DNA of 64,000 bases from Pseudomonadota bacterium (GCA_963204815.1 CAUJHQ010000115.1:62001-126000); one strand, 5' to 3'. Shown: positions 43,603 to 53,964, numbered from the stretch's first letter. Program-made: numbers and translations. Notes: generated by a model from the sequence alone, not told the origin.

Positions 43603-46455
43603 TCAGGCGGCGGCTTCGGGCTTGGCGGCACTCGTGACGCGGATGTCCAGCGGCGGGCACTTCGCGCTGCCGTCGCGGTCGAGCATCGGCGGCACGGCCG
43701 CCAGCCGGGCGGCGAGCCGCTGCACTTCGAGCGCGGCGGCCTGGTTGTCGATCGCGAGCCGCCAGGTCTGCAACTGTTCGCGCGCCAGCGCCTGCGCTTC
43801 GCTGCACGAGCATTCGCCCACGATCGCCTCGCTGTGCAGGGCCGCGGTCGGCAGCAGGTGGCGCTGCACCTGCGCCTGCAACTGCGGGCGCAGGTCGGCC
43901 AGCGTCCGCTCGACGAAGGCGGCGAGCACGCTGTCGGCCTGCGCGCGCACCGGCACCGCCAGCCGGTCGCCGACGACGCCCACCGGCGTCGGGTCGACCA
44001 GGCCCTGCAGCGCCATGCTCATCACCGCGTCGTCGCTCGAGCCGGCGCGTTCGTTCCAGACCGCGAAGCGGTAGTGGTCGAGGTTGCGGTCGTCGTTCAG
44101 GTGGTCCAGCAGCGCCTGCAGGCGCTCCTGCGCGTCGGCCGTCTCGCGCAGGCCGAAGGCTTCGAGCACGCGGGCCTCGCGCTCTTCCTTGGCGATGCGC
44201 GCGAGCTCGGCCTTCTTCTCGTCGGCCTGGCGCGCCGCCTCGCGGTTCTTGGCCCAGGTGTCGTAGTGCGACACGAAGGCAATGGCCCGCCCCACGAGCC
44301 CGGCGTCGTCGAACGACGTGAAGCCGCCGCACCTGTTCTTGATGTCGTCGGCGCGCTTGCAGGCGATGCCGTAGTTGATGGCGAAGGAGATCGGGTCTCC
44401 GCTCGGCAGCGTGCCGAGGATCGCGTCGCGGATCTGGCTCCACACCGAGTTGGCCACCGCTTCGTCGAAGCGCAGCTTGGCCACGGCGTCGGGCGGCAGG
44501 GTGGCGAGCATCAGGTGCACCGCCTCGACCTGCGCGGCGCTGGGTGGCAAGGCACCGCTGGTGTCGAGGCCCAGCCCGGCGATGTCCTGCACCAGCCGCG
44601 GCGCGTTGCGCTTGAGCGACTGCGCGAACAGGTAGGCGTTGATGTCCGCGATGCCTTCGGCCTTGCCCGCTTCGGCCTGTGGGACGGAGAACGGAAACCG
44701 CAGTTGCCGGGCCTGGATCTCGGCCACCGACTTGGCGGCGCCCGTGGCGTCGACCAGCAGCGCCGCCCAGTCGGGCGAGCCGGCGTCGACCACGGTGCCG
44801 CCGCAGTCGCAGCCCTGGCACAGCACGGCGCAGGCGCGGTCGCGCGCGTCGAGCAGCCGGGCGGCGTCGAAGCCGCCGGCCAGCGCGCGGTCCAGCAGCG
44901 CCAGCCGCAGCGTGGTCTCGTGCGCGCGCACCAGGCGGCCGTCGAAGCGGCCGATGCCGGACAACTGCGCGCTCGGGATCAGCACCACGAGGCGCACGCC
45001 GTCGGCGTCGAGCCGGGTCGTGATCTCGTAGTTGGCCAGGATCTCGAAGAACGCGACCGTCAGCGTGTGGTGCGCGTTCGGGTTGCGCAGCTTGCGCGTC
45101 ACGCGCTCTTCGCTGCCGGTCTCGCGGGATTCGCTCACTTTCAGCGTGCGGCTGCTGCGCACCTTCTGCGTCGCCCGGCTCGTGGCCTCGACGATGGCGT
45201 TGCGGGTGCTCTTCTCCGCCTCGGTCAGCGAGGTCTTGCCGACCGTGTCGGTCTTCAGGTCGACGTTGACGACACCGACCTGGAAGCCCACCTTGCCCTG
45301 GGTCGTCATCTCGAAGCCGTTCTGGCGCGCGACGTCGCGGGTGACATCGCTGGCGTCGCGGCGGGTCGACGAGGCCTCGGTCGACTGTTCCTGCTCGAAC
45401 GACAGCGTCGACTCGAGGCTGCTCTTCAGGCGGTCCCAGGTGAAGACGTCGACCGTCTGCTCCTCGCCCGGCGCCAGCGCGAACGAGTTGACCATGCGGC
45501 CGCGGGTGTAGCCCTCGAGCTTCCAGGTCTGCGTGAACGGCAGGTGGAAGGCCAGCGGCAGGCTGCGGATGTCCAGCGGGTTGGGCGCCGCCTCGGGCTC
45601 GACGGGCTGCGGCGTGCCGGGCTGCGGCGGCAGGTTGATGACCACGGGCGGGGGCTTGTCCATCAGGTCGCCGTAGGCCGCGTTCAGGCGGAAGAAGCGC
45701 TCGAACTCCATGCGGTCGACGACGTCGTCGCTCGGCAGGTCGAGGTGGCACTGGTCGACCAGCCGGCCGGGCACGCCGGCGGCCGGCCGCCAAGGCTTGC
45801 CGAGCACGATGTCGACGGCGGCGTCGGCGCGGGGCGGCACCTGCGTGCCGGTGCTGGCCAGCACGGCGCCCAGTGGGTCGGAGACCTGCACGACGATGGA
45901 CATCGGATCGCCCGGCCGCTCGTCGTCGGGGCGGTCGGCCAGCGCCAGCACGTAGCGGCCTTCGGGGTCGGTCAGCACCTCGCCGAGCAAACGGCGCTCG
46001 CCGTTGCGCACTTCGTGGGCCTGCACGCGCAACTGCAGGGCCGGCGCGCCGTCGGCGCCGCGCACGCTGCCGACGACGCGGCGCGGCGGCGCAGCCGCCG
46101 GTGTCTCGACGGTGGCCAGCCGGTCCACCAGGATCTCGACCTCGACGACGACCTCGTGCGCCGCGCCGCGCGGCCGGCCGAGGCGGCGCACCATCGGCGC
46201 CGTGCGCGCCAGCAGCGCGCCGCCGTCGAAGATGCGGAAGTACAGGTCCGGGTTGCGCTCGCCGAACAGGCCCTCGAAGTAGCTGTCCTCGAGCCGGATC
46301 GTGAAGCGCCCGTCGGCGTCGGTGCGCTCGGCGCGGCCGACGAAGTCGTCGACCAGCATGTCCTGGTCCCAGGCCTCGATGCGCAGGCCCTCGATGGGGC
46401 GGCGGCTCGCCCGGTCGATGGTGCGGCCGGAGATGCGGATCGATCTGTTCGTCAT
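43603..46455 (-). CDS. Large protein with N-terminal transthyretin-like repeats (950 aa)
   Basis: Two carboxypeptidase-regulatory/transthyretin-like domains are visible at about 6-78 (GRTIDRASRRPIEGLRIEAWD ... DADGRFTI) and 125-200 (GSVRGADG ... DPEGRYVL); the first resembles the N-terminal domain of some Tc-toxin/neuraminidase-like proteins. A Pro-rich spacer (265-295) leads to a long Ser/Thr/Glu-rich stretch (about 340-460) that looks like extended amphipathic strands or coils, then a Cys-rich loop (C542, C546, C549, C551) and a coiled helical region (about 690-760). There is no signal peptide or membrane segment. I cannot assign a function; secretion or injection-system cargo is possible. 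Confidence 0.7.
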   Translation of the reverse strand: MTNRSIRISGRTIDRASRRPIEGLRIEAWDQDMLVDDFVGRAERTDADGRFTIRLEDSYFEGLFGERNPDLYFRIFDGGALLARTAPMVRRLGRPRGAAHEVVVEVEILVDRLATVETPAAAPPRRVVGSVRGADGAPALQLRVQAHEVRNGERRLLGEVLTDPEGRYVLALADRPDDERPGDPMSIVVQVSDPLGAVLASTGTQVPPRADAAVDIVLGKPWRPAAGVPGRLVDQCHLDLPSDDVVDRMEFERFFRLNAAYGDLMDKPPPVVINLPPQPGTPQPVEPEAAPNPLDIRSLPLAFHLPFTQTWKLEGYTRGRMVNSFALAPGEEQTVDVFTWDRLKSSLESTLSFEQEQSTEASSTRRDASDVTRDVARQNGFEMTTQGKVGFQVGVVNVDLKTDTVGKTSLTEAEKSTRNAIVEATSRATQKVRSSRTLKVSESRETGSEERVTRKLRNPNAHHTLTVAFFEILANYEITTRLDADGVRLVVLIPSAQLSGIGRFDGRLVRAHETTLRLALLDRALAGGFDAARLLDARDRACAVLCQGCDCGGTVVDAGSPDWAALLVDATGAAKSVAEIQARQLRFPFSVPQAEAGKAEGIADINAYLFAQSLKRNAPRLVQDIAGLGLDTSGALPPSAAQVEAVHLMLATLPPDAVAKLRFDEAVANSVWSQIRDAILGTLPSGDPISFAINYGIACKRADDIKNRCGGFTSFDDAGLVGRAIAFVSHYDTWAKNREAARQADEKKAELARIAKEEREARVLEAFGLRETADAQERLQALLDHLNDDRNLDHYRFAVWNERAGSSDDAVMSMALQGLVDPTPVGVVGDRLAVPVRAQADSVLAAFVERTLADLRPQLQAQVQRHLLPTAALHSEAIVGECSCSEAQALAREQLQTWRLAIDNQAAALEVQRLAARLAAVPPMLDRDGSAKCPPLDIRVTSAAKPEAAA

Positions 46456-46561
46456 GGTGCGGCTACCTCGGAAACCGTCCGGAGGTTCACGGTAGCCCTG
46501 CGGCCGCGCGATGTCGTTGCGCGCGATCAAGCGGGCGCGCTTCGCGCCCGTGCGGCCGTCT

Positions 46562-47554
46562 TCAGGATCCGGGCACGTTCTTCACCAGCCCGAGCCGGTC
46601 GACCGAGCGCTTTTCCGCTGCGTAGGCCTCGCGCATCGCGCGCCCGTAGTCTTCGGGGCCCAGGTAGGCCAGTTCCTGGTCGTACTTCTCCAGTTCGGCG
46701 AGGTGGATGGGGTCGTTCATGGCGGCGCGGAAGGCGTCGTGAAGCACGCGCACCACTTCGGGCGTCATGCCGCGTGGCCCGGCCAGGCCGTAGGGCGAGG
46801 TGGCGACGATGCCCAGCCCCAGTTCGCGCAGCGTGGGCACGCTGGGCCAGCGCTTGGTGCGGTGCTCGCCGAAGGTGGCCAGCAGGCGCAGCTGGCCGTT
46901 GTCGACGAAGGGCGCGAAGCCGTTCGAGTTGACGCCCACCATCACCTGGCCGGACGACACCGCGATCATCTGCTCGGCGGTGCCCTTGTACGGCACGTGG
47001 ATCCAGTCGACCTTGCGGCGCGCGAAGAGCTCGTCGAGCACCAGGTGCGGCGTGGTGCCGACGCCGTTCGTCGCCACCGTCAGCTGGCCGGGGTTCTGGC
47101 GCGCGTAGGTGACGACGTCTTCCACGCTGCGCAGCTTGCTCGCCGTCGGCACCACCATGCCGAAGGTGACGCCGCTCACCTGGATGATGGGCGTGGTGTC
47201 GCGGATCGGGTCCCAGGTCAGCTTCTGCAGCAGCGGCGCGCGGAACACCGGCTGCGGCATCTGCGCGATCGTGTAGCCGTCGGGCTGCGCCTGCTGCAGC
47301 ACCGGCATGGCCAGCGTGCCGCCGGCGCCGGGGCGGTTCTCGACCAGCACCTTCTGGCCGAGCTGCTTGCCGGCCAGCTCGGCCAGCAGGCGCATCGTCA
47401 GGTCGGTGCCGCCGCCGGGCGGCCACGGCACCCACAGCGCGATCGGCCGCAGCGGAAAGCGGTCGGCCGCGCGCGCGGCGCTCATGCCGAACACGGGGCC
47501 GGCGCCGAGCGCGGCGGTGGCGGCCAGGAAGCGGCGGCGGGGGGTCATGTCCAT
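46562..47554 (-). CDS. Bug/TctC-family periplasmic solute-binding protein (330 aa)
   Basis: Tripartite tricarboxylate-type binding protein, a family hugely expanded in Burkholderiales. An RRRF twin-arginine-like signal peptide ends near SAARAAD; VPWPPGGGTDLTMRLLAE and VENRPGAGGTLAM are the family ligand loops, and VPYKGTAEQMIAVSSGQV the later one. Ligand unknown. No TctA/TctB permease genes are nearby. It starts 36 bases after the pedC-like permease gene and may share its transcript. Confidence 0.93.
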   Translation of the reverse strand: MDMTPRRRFLAATAALGAGPVFGMSAARAADRFPLRPIALWVPWPPGGGTDLTMRLLAELAGKQLGQKVLVENRPGAGGTLAMPVLQQAQPDGYTIAQMPQPVFRAPLLQKLTWDPIRDTTPIIQVSGVTFGMVVPTASKLRSVEDVVTYARQNPGQLTVATNGVGTTPHLVLDELFARRKVDWIHVPYKGTAEQMIAVSSGQVMVGVNSNGFAPFVDNGQLRLLATFGEHRTKRWPSVPTLRELGLGIVATSPYGLAGPRGMTPEVVRVLHDAFRAAMNDPIHLAELEKYDQELAYLGPEDYGRAMREAYAAEKRSVDRLGLVKNVPGS

Positions 47555-47590
47555 GAAGCGGGGTCCATCGTCGGGGAGGGCGTGAGCGCG

Positions 47591-48409
47591 TCAGGCCGGC
47601 GCGCCGGGCCGCTTCGTCAGGGCGCCGAAGCCACGCTGCGGGTCGTAGCCCCAGCTCGCGAGCGCGAAGCACACCAGCAGCGTGCCGATCACCACGTAGG
47701 GCGCGAGGCCGGGGTCCTTGCCGTAGAGCGCGAAGCGCATCCACTCCACCGCGTACGTGAAGGGGTTGAAGCGGGCGATCTGGTAGACCCAGGCCGCGCC
47801 CGATTCCTCCAGCTTCCACAGCGGGTAGAGCGCGGTGGACATGAAGTACATCGGGAAGATGACGAAGTTCATCGTGCCGGCGAAGTTCTCGAGCTGCTTG
47901 ATGTGCACGCTGAGCAGCAGCCCCAGCGCGCCGAGCATCAGCGCCGAGGCCACCGCCGCCAGCAGCACCTGGGGCGTCTGCGGCCCGAACACCGGCAGCG
48001 TGGTGCCCAGCAGCGCCGCGACGATGACGAAGGCCGCCGCCTGCGCGAGCGACAGCACCGCGGTGGCCACGAGCTTGGAGAACAGGATCCACGGCCGCGG
48101 CAGCGGCGCCGTCAGCAGCAGCCGCATCAGCCCCATCTCGCGGTCGTAGACCATCGCCAGGCTGCTCTGCATGCCGTTGAACAGCAGCACCATGCCGACG
48201 AGACCCGGCGCGATGTACACGTCGTACGGAATGTAGGTGTCGTACGGTTCGACGATCGCGACGCCGAACACGTTGCGGAAGCCGGCCGCGAACACCGCCA
48301 GCCAGAGCAGCGGCCGCACCAGCGCGCTGACGAGCCGGCCGTACTGGCGGCCGAACTTCACCAGCTCGCGCTGGACGATGGCCCACAGGGCGCGCAGGGC
48401 GTGGGTCAT
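47591..48409 (-). CDS. pedC: PedC-like ABC-2 permease of the PQQ-linked set (272 aa)
   Basis: ABC-2 type inner-membrane permease with six hydrophobic segments (for example LLWLAVFAAGFRNVFG, IAPGLVGMVLLFNGM and FVIFPMYFMSTALYPLW). It matches the PedC group found next to PQQ-dependent alcohol oxidation genes. It belongs with the ATPase, beta-propeller and binding-protein genes upstream, but is separated from them by 364 bases filled by repeat copy B, so its expression may have been uncoupled. Confidence 0.88.
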   Translation of the reverse strand: MTHALRALWAIVQRELVKFGRQYGRLVSALVRPLLWLAVFAAGFRNVFGVAIVEPYDTYIPYDVYIAPGLVGMVLLFNGMQSSLAMVYDREMGLMRLLLTAPLPRPWILFSKLVATAVLSLAQAAAFVIVAALLGTTLPVFGPQTPQVLLAAVASALMLGALGLLLSVHIKQLENFAGTMNFVIFPMYFMSTALYPLWKLEESGAAWVYQIARFNPFTYAVEWMRFALYGKDPGLAPYVVIGTLLVCFALASWGYDPQRGFGALTKRPGAPA

Positions 48410-48436
48410 GGGGAGGATCTCTTCGAAGGCTGCGGT

Positions 48437-48764
48437 TGGCCCGAAGCGGTTCTTCTGCCGTTGGTGGTCGCGGGCGCTTGGGGTACCCCACTCCGCTCAC
48501 GTCCCCCGGGCCGGGCTTCGCCCGCCCCTCCTCCTTTACTTCGCTCCGTGGGGCACCCCAATCGCCCGCTCCGGCACCGCTGGTGGCGTGCGATCTGCTG
48601 GCACGCCTCGATGGTGCCGGGCCGAGGACGTCGGGTGCCGGGCGGAGCGAAGTAAAGGAGGAGGCACGGCCGCAGGCCGGGCCGGGGGACATGAGCGGAG
48701 CCCGGCACCCGGCGGCCTCGGCCTGCGCGCCGATGCAAGAACGCGAACGACCGCAGTGGGCCGA
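48437..48764 (-). repeat. 328-bp dispersed repeat, copy B (reverse orientation)
   Basis: Reverse complement of the repeat at 20385-20712, same length, about 8 differences. Its two modules lie at 48480-48559 (GGGGTACCCCAC ... GTGGGGCACCCC) and 48633-48710 (GGGTGCCGGGC ... GCCCGGCACCC). It sits between the binding-protein gene (10 bases after its stop) and the pedC-like gene (28 bases before its start), within what should be one operon. Confidence 0.93.
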
Positions 48765-48773
48765 ATGCCGGCA

Positions 48774-49931
48774 TCACGATCTCGCCTTGCACAGCTTCTC
48801 CGGTGCGTCGTTGCCGAGCGTGTCGAGGTTGTTCTTCGGGTGCAGCAGGCCGTCGATCGGCGCCGTGCCGATGACCGCCTGGCCGTCGCTCAGCAGGACC
48901 GGCTGGCGCAACTGGCCATCCCAGGGGCGGAAGCTCATCTCGACGCCCTTGGAGCCGTCGAGCTCGACCTCGACCAGCGCCTTCTGGAACGCGGCGGCCG
49001 GGCCCTTCGGCGCGGCCGTGGCGGCGGCGACGAGGGCCTTGCCGGCCATCCACGACGCCCAGTCGGGCGCGGCCATCGGGCGCTTCGCGGCCTTCGCGAA
49101 GCGGCGCGCCACCTGCGGCGCGCCGAAGCGTTCGAACTTCGGTGACCAGGCCACCGGCACCAGCCCGCCGTCGCCCACCACCGGCCGCGGCAGCGCGATG
49201 CGGTAGGGCAGCATCTGCGCGAACTCGCCGTCGCTGTCGACGACCCAGACGACGTCGTAGGTGCCGCCCGAAGGGTTGGTCAGCAGCAGCGGGTTGGCGA
49301 GGTCGCGCTCGCGCGGGTCGGCCGACAGCTTGAAGGGCTTGCTGCCCACCAGCTTGAGGCCGTAGCGCTTGATCGCGGCCTGCGCCACCGCGCCGCGCGC
49401 CTGGTCGGCCGCGCTCGGGCCGGTGAGCAGCAGCACGCCGGACCACTTGCGCGCCACCAGCGACTGCGCCAGCGCGTCGGCCCGCATGCGCTCCGACGGG
49501 ATCAGGTGGTACAGGTTGCGCCGGCAGTCGGCGCCGCGCAGCGCGTCGCTGGTCTCGCTAAGGTTCAGCGCCGGCAGCTTGGGCGCCGCATCGGCGGCGG
49601 CCAGCGCCCAGGCGGCCGGCAGGTCGGTGAGCAGCGCGACGGCACCTGCCTTCTCGGCCGCCACGGCGGCGGTGCGTGCGGCGGCGGCGTCGGCCACCTC
49701 GACCGTGGCGAGCTCGACCTTCGCGCCGGCCGACTCGAGCTCGAACTTGCCGTCGGCCAGTGCCATGCCCAGGCCGTCGGTCGCCGGCCCGCCGGGCTGC
49801 CCGAGCACCGCGCGTTCGACGCGGCTGCGCTCCAGCCGCGTGTCGTCGGCCGGTACCAGCAGCGTGACCTTGAAGGTGGCGGCGGCGGCGGGCAACGCCG
49901 CCAGCAGCGCCAGCGCGCCGATCGACTTCAT
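48774..49931 (-). CDS. PQQ-linked ABC transporter binding-protein-like subunit (385 aa)
   Basis: Signal peptide (MKSIGALALLAALPAAAA) then a periplasmic-binding-protein type 1 fold like branched-chain amino acid binding proteins, with VALLTDLPAAWALAAAD, RNLYHLIPSERMRADALAQSLV and WDGQLRQPVLLSDG near the end. It matches the binding-protein family that accompanies PQQ-dependent catabolism genes. Start overlaps the beta-propeller gene stop by 4 bases. Confidence 0.86.
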   Translation of the reverse strand: MKSIGALALLAALPAAAATFKVTLLVPADDTRLERSRVERAVLGQPGGPATDGLGMALADGKFELESAGAKVELATVEVADAAAARTAAVAAEKAGAVALLTDLPAAWALAAADAAPKLPALNLSETSDALRGADCRRNLYHLIPSERMRADALAQSLVARKWSGVLLLTGPSAADQARGAVAQAAIKRYGLKLVGSKPFKLSADPRERDLANPLLLTNPSGGTYDVVWVVDSDGEFAQMLPYRIALPRPVVGDGGLVPVAWSPKFERFGAPQVARRFAKAAKRPMAAPDWASWMAGKALVAAATAAPKGPAAAFQKALVEVELDGSKGVEMSFRPWDGQLRQPVLLSDGQAVIGTAPIDGLLHPKNNLDTLGNDAPEKLCKARS

Positions 49932-50883
49932 TCGACGACCACCGCCATGTACGGCACGCGGCCGACCTTCACGGTCTTCAGCGCCTTCGCGGCGGCGACG
50001 TCGACGATGGTCATGTCGTCGGACAGGCCGTTGACGGCATACAGCCGCGCCTCGGCCTTGTCGAGCGACACCGCCCACACGCGCTTGCCCACCAGCACCA
50101 GCTTCTCGGTCTTGCGCGTGGCGACGTCGACGAAGGCGACGTGGTTGGCCTTGCCGAGCGCGACGAAGGCGCGCTTGCCGTCCTTCGTCATCGCGATGCC
50201 GACCGGCGTGATGTCGGCCGCGCGCGCGCCCGGCACCTCGAACTTGACGGTGGCGGTGACCTTGTTCGTCTTCGGGTCGATGATGGACACGCTGGCGTCG
50301 AGCTCGTTGGTCACCCACAGCTGGCTGCCGTCGGGCGTGAGCGCGAAGCGGCGCGGCCGCTTGCCGACCTTGATGTTGGTGACCTTGCCGCTGGCGACGT
50401 CCACCGAGTGCACCATGTTCGCGACCTCGGAGGTCACCCACACGGTCTTGCCGTCGGGCGAGGTCTTCACGCCTTCGGGTTCCTTGCCGACCTCGATGGT
50501 CTTGATGGTCTTGCCGGTGGCCATGTCGACGATGCCGAGCGCGCCTTCGTCCTCCAGCGAGATGTAGGCCGTCTTGCCGTCGGGCGACAGGTCGAAGGCC
50601 TCGGGCTCTTCGCCGAAGGGGATGCGGCGGACCGACTTCTTCGTCGCCAGGTCGATGATGTCGGCCTGGTTCGACTCGGTGCAGGCGACCAGCATCTCCT
50701 TGCCGCCGGGCAGCACCTGCATGTGGCGCGGGCGCTTGCAGGTGGCGACGGTGCCGGTGATTTCCTGCTTGGCGATGTCGAGCACGCTCAGCGCGTGGTC
50801 CTTCTCGCTGGACACGAAGACGCTGCCCTGGGCGAAGGCCAGCGCGGGGCAGGCGGCGAGGAGGGCGATCGACTGCTTCAGGT

Positions 50884-50887
<4 letters not shown>
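49928..50887 (-). CDS. PQQ-associated YVTN beta-propeller protein (319 aa)
   Basis: Signal peptide (MNLKQSIALLAACPALAFAQ) and seven YVTN-type beta-propeller blades (for example FDLSPDGKTAYISLEDEGALGIVD, VKTSPDGKTVWVTSEV, FALTPDGSQLWVTNELDASVSIID). This propeller family is found with the PQQ-linked ABC genes; its function is unclear, possibly binding a product or cofactor in the periplasm. Both ends overlap the neighbouring genes by 4 bases. Confidence 0.9.
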
Positions 50888-51636
<749 letters not shown>

Positions 51637-51821
51637 AGAGCGAAGTCCATCCCGGCGAGCTTGCCACGCCCGCCGCGGCGCGCGACATCGCCGAAAGTCA
51701 CCTTGTGCCGCAGCGGCATCTGCGGCAGCGGCCCGGCGGCAGTGTCGGCAGGTCGGGGGCGGTGAGCGGGCATGTCGGACGTTTCTTCCTGGGTTGCGTG
51801 GGGCACGGTGCGGCCTGCCGC

Positions 51822-51837
51822 AGCAAGTCACATGCCG
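51822..51837 (-). promoter_or_regulatory. Sigma-54 (-24/-12) promoter of the PQQ-linked ABC operon
   Basis: Read on the minus strand: CGGCATGTGACTTGCT. The invariant GG and GC are exactly 10 bases apart and GGCA, G and TTGCT match the consensus TGGCACG-N4-TTGCW. It faces the ABC operon and lies between it and the gene of a sigma-54 activator. Confidence 0.72.
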
Positions 51838-51888
51838 CTGCGCTGCAGGGGGTTTCGACGCACGCCCCGGGGCGCGGCGGCGGGCCAG

Positions 51889-51917
51889 GCGAACAGCCTG
51901 TCACGCGCGCTGTTCGC
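51889..51917. promoter_or_regulatory. Inverted repeat, candidate activator site
   Basis: GCGAACAG and CTGTTCGC are perfect 8-bp arms around a 13-base spacer, 52 bases upstream of the -24 element. A second palindrome, AGGGATATCCCT, is at 51927-51938. Position and symmetry suit an enhancer site for the sigma-54 activator encoded from 51973; the 336 bases of this gap otherwise hold no gene. Confidence 0.45.
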
Positions 51918-51972
51918 TGGCGGCACAGGGATATCCCTCGGTGCGCACCCGCCGGCCCGCGGGTCCGACCCC

Positions 51973-53964
51973 TCAGCGCGCGGGTTGGTTCCAGCGCAGC
52001 TTGCGATAGATGGTGTTGCGGCTGATGCCCAGCCGCTTCGACGCCGCGCTGATGTTGCCGCCGGCCTGCTCGACGGCGCTGCGGATCGCCTCCGTCTCCA
52101 GGTCGCCCAGCGTCTGCGCGTTGCGCGGCACGGGCGCCGCTGGCGCGGCGGCGGGCGCTGCGGCGGGTGCGGCGGGTGCGGCGGCCTGGGGCAAGCGGGC
52201 GTGCGCGTCCTCGAGGAAGTCGTCGGACAGGTGCTCGCGCGTGATCGTCGGGTCGCCGGCCGCCATCACGCAGGCGGTGCGCAGCACGTTGAAGAGCTGG
52301 CGCACGTTGCCCGGCCAGTGGTAGTGCTCGAAGAGCGCCATCACCTCGGGCGCCACCTGGTGGCGGCGGCCGGCGCACTGGCGGTCGAGGATGCGCCGCA
52401 CCAGCGGCGCGAGGTCGCTGCGCTCGCGCAGCGGCGGCAGCTTCACGGCCAGGCCGTTCAGCCGGTAGTACAGGTCTTCGCGGAAGCCGCCGGCGCCGAT
52501 CATCTCGCGCAGGTTGCGGTGCGTGGCGCAGACGATGGACACGTCCACCGCCACGCTCTTGTTGCTGCCCAGCGGCGTGACCTGGCGCTCCTGCAGCACG
52601 CGCAGCAGGTGCGCCTGCAGCGCCACCGGCATGTCGCCGATCTCGTCGAGGAAGAGCGTGCCGCCGTTGGCCTGCACGATCTTGCCGACCGCGCCCTTGC
52701 GGCGCGCACCGGTGAAGGCGCCGTCCTCGTAGCCGAACAGCTCGGCCTCGATCAGCGTCTCGGGGATCGACGCGCAGTTCAACGCCACGAAGGGCTGCTT
52801 GCCGCGTTCTGAATCGGCGTGGATGGCGCGCGCCAGCAGCTCCTTGCCGGTGCCCGTCTCGCCCAGGATCAGGATCGGGATGTCGCGGTTCAGCACCCGG
52901 CGTACCTTGTCGACGACGGCGTCGAGCTGGGCGTCGCCGGTGCGCATCTGGGCCAGCGCCGAAACCGCGGGGTCGGTGGGCGGCTCGGCGGGGCGCGGCG
53001 CGGCCGCATCGGTGGCGGCCGCCGCCGGCGGTGCGGCCATCGCCTCGGCGAGGCTGGTCCACACCGGCCAGTTGAAACGCGCGACGGCGTGGAAGGCGCG
53101 CCCGTCGGCCAGCGTCAACTTCGTCGGCGTGGCCAGCGGCGAGCGGAAGCGGTCGACGAGCGCGTTGACGCTGGTGCCCAGCAGCGTGGTCAGCGTGTGC
53201 ATGCGCAGCGCCGCGCCCGACAGGCCCAGCTGCTCGAGCGCGCCGCGGTTGGCGCCGACGATCTTGCCGTCGGCGGCGACCGCGAGGATGCCCTCCATCA
53301 GCGTGCCGATGAACTCGACGCGGCCGTGGAAGTGCAGGCGCAGCACGTTGCGGTAGTCGTCCGTGAGCCAGCGGTTCTCGATCATGCGCGCCGACATCTT
53401 CACCAGCGCCATCGTGTGCTGGTGGTAGCTGCGGTGGTCGCCGGAGACGTCGAGCACGCCCAGGATGTTGCCGCGCGGGTCGAGGATGGGCGCCGCGCTG
53501 CAGGTGAGGAAGTGGTTCGCGTGCACGTAGTGCTCGTCGGCGTGCACGAGCGTGGGCGTTTCCTCGACGAGCGCGGTGCCGATCGCGTTCGTGCCCTTGG
53601 CCGTCTCGGACCAGACGGCGCCGGGCTTCAGCGCCACCTTGCTGGCGCGCTCGAGGAAGTCGTCGTCGCCGACCGAATGGATGATGGTGCCGGTGGCGTC
53701 GGTCAGCACGACCATGCTGTCGCTGCGCACGATCTGCTCGTACAGCATCTCCATCACCGGCGCGGCCTGGTCGTGCAGGCGCAGGTTGCGCTCGCGCGCG
53801 ACGGCGAGGTCGGGGCGGCCGAGCGGCGAGTGGTCGGGCCGCTCGATGCGCGACACGCCCAGCGCCACGCAGCGCTCGTGCGACTGCTCGATGGCGTCGA
53901 GGTGGTCCTCGCTGAGCTTCAGCCCGGCCGCCAGCGGGCGCGGCGGCTCTTCGGTTCGGCGCAT
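51973..53964 (-). CDS. AcoR-like sigma-54-dependent transcriptional activator (663 aa)
   Basis: GAF-type sensor domain (about 60-205), a PAS-like segment (about 215-300), an Ala/Pro linker, then the AAA+ domain with Walker A GETGTGKE (368-375), the sigma-54 contact motif GAFTGA (415-420) and Walker [11 protein letters not shown], and a Fis-type HTH at the C-terminus ([22 protein letters not shown]). This is the AcoR arrangement, used for small alcohols, aldehydes and acetoin. The sigma-54 promoter just downstream makes the PQQ-linked ABC operon the likely target. Start at 53964; the 234-base gap beyond it shows no clear element. Confidence 0.92.
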   Translation of the reverse strand: MRRTEEPPRPLAAGLKLSEDHLDAIEQSHERCVALGVSRIERPDHSPLGRPDLAVARERNLRLHDQAAPVMEMLYEQIVRSDSMVVLTDATGTIIHSVGDDDFLERASKVALKPGAVWSETAKGTNAIGTALVEETPTLVHADEHYVHANHFLTCSAAPILDPRGNILGVLDVSGDHRSYHQHTMALVKMSARMIENRWLTDDYRNVLRLHFHGRVEFIGTLMEGILAVAADGKIVGANRGALEQLGLSGAALRMHTLTTLLGTSVNALVDRFRSPLATPTKLTLADGRAFHAVARFNWPVWTSLAEAMAAPPAAAATDAAAPRPAEPPTDPAVSALAQMRTGDAQLDAVVDKVRRVLNRDIPILILGETGTGKELLARAIHADSERGKQPFVALNCASIPETLIEAELFGYEDGAFTGARRKGAVGKIVQANGGTLFLDEIGDMPVALQAHLLRVLQERQVTPLGSNKSVAVDVSIVCATHRNLREMIGAGGFREDLYYRLNGLAVKLPPLRERSDLAPLVRRILDRQCAGRRHQVAPEVMALFEHYHWPGNVRQLFNVLRTACVMAAGDPTITREHLSDDFLEDAHARLPQAAAPAAPAAAPAAAPAAPVPRNAQTLGDLETEAIRSAVEQAGGNISAASKRLGISRNTIYRKLRWNQPAR

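Noticed and set aside
42086-46932. Very long frames on both strands over the TTR-repeat protein genes (1235 and 1234 codons)
   Set aside because: Low-complexity Arg/Ala/Gly-rich shadow translations with no motif. The frames at 42223-43602 and 43603-46455 have domains, sensible starts and tight spacing.
51801-51818. GC-rich GGGGCAC element resembling a plus-strand sigma-54 promoter
   Set aside because: The second element does not have GC at the right spacing, and no plus-strand gene follows.
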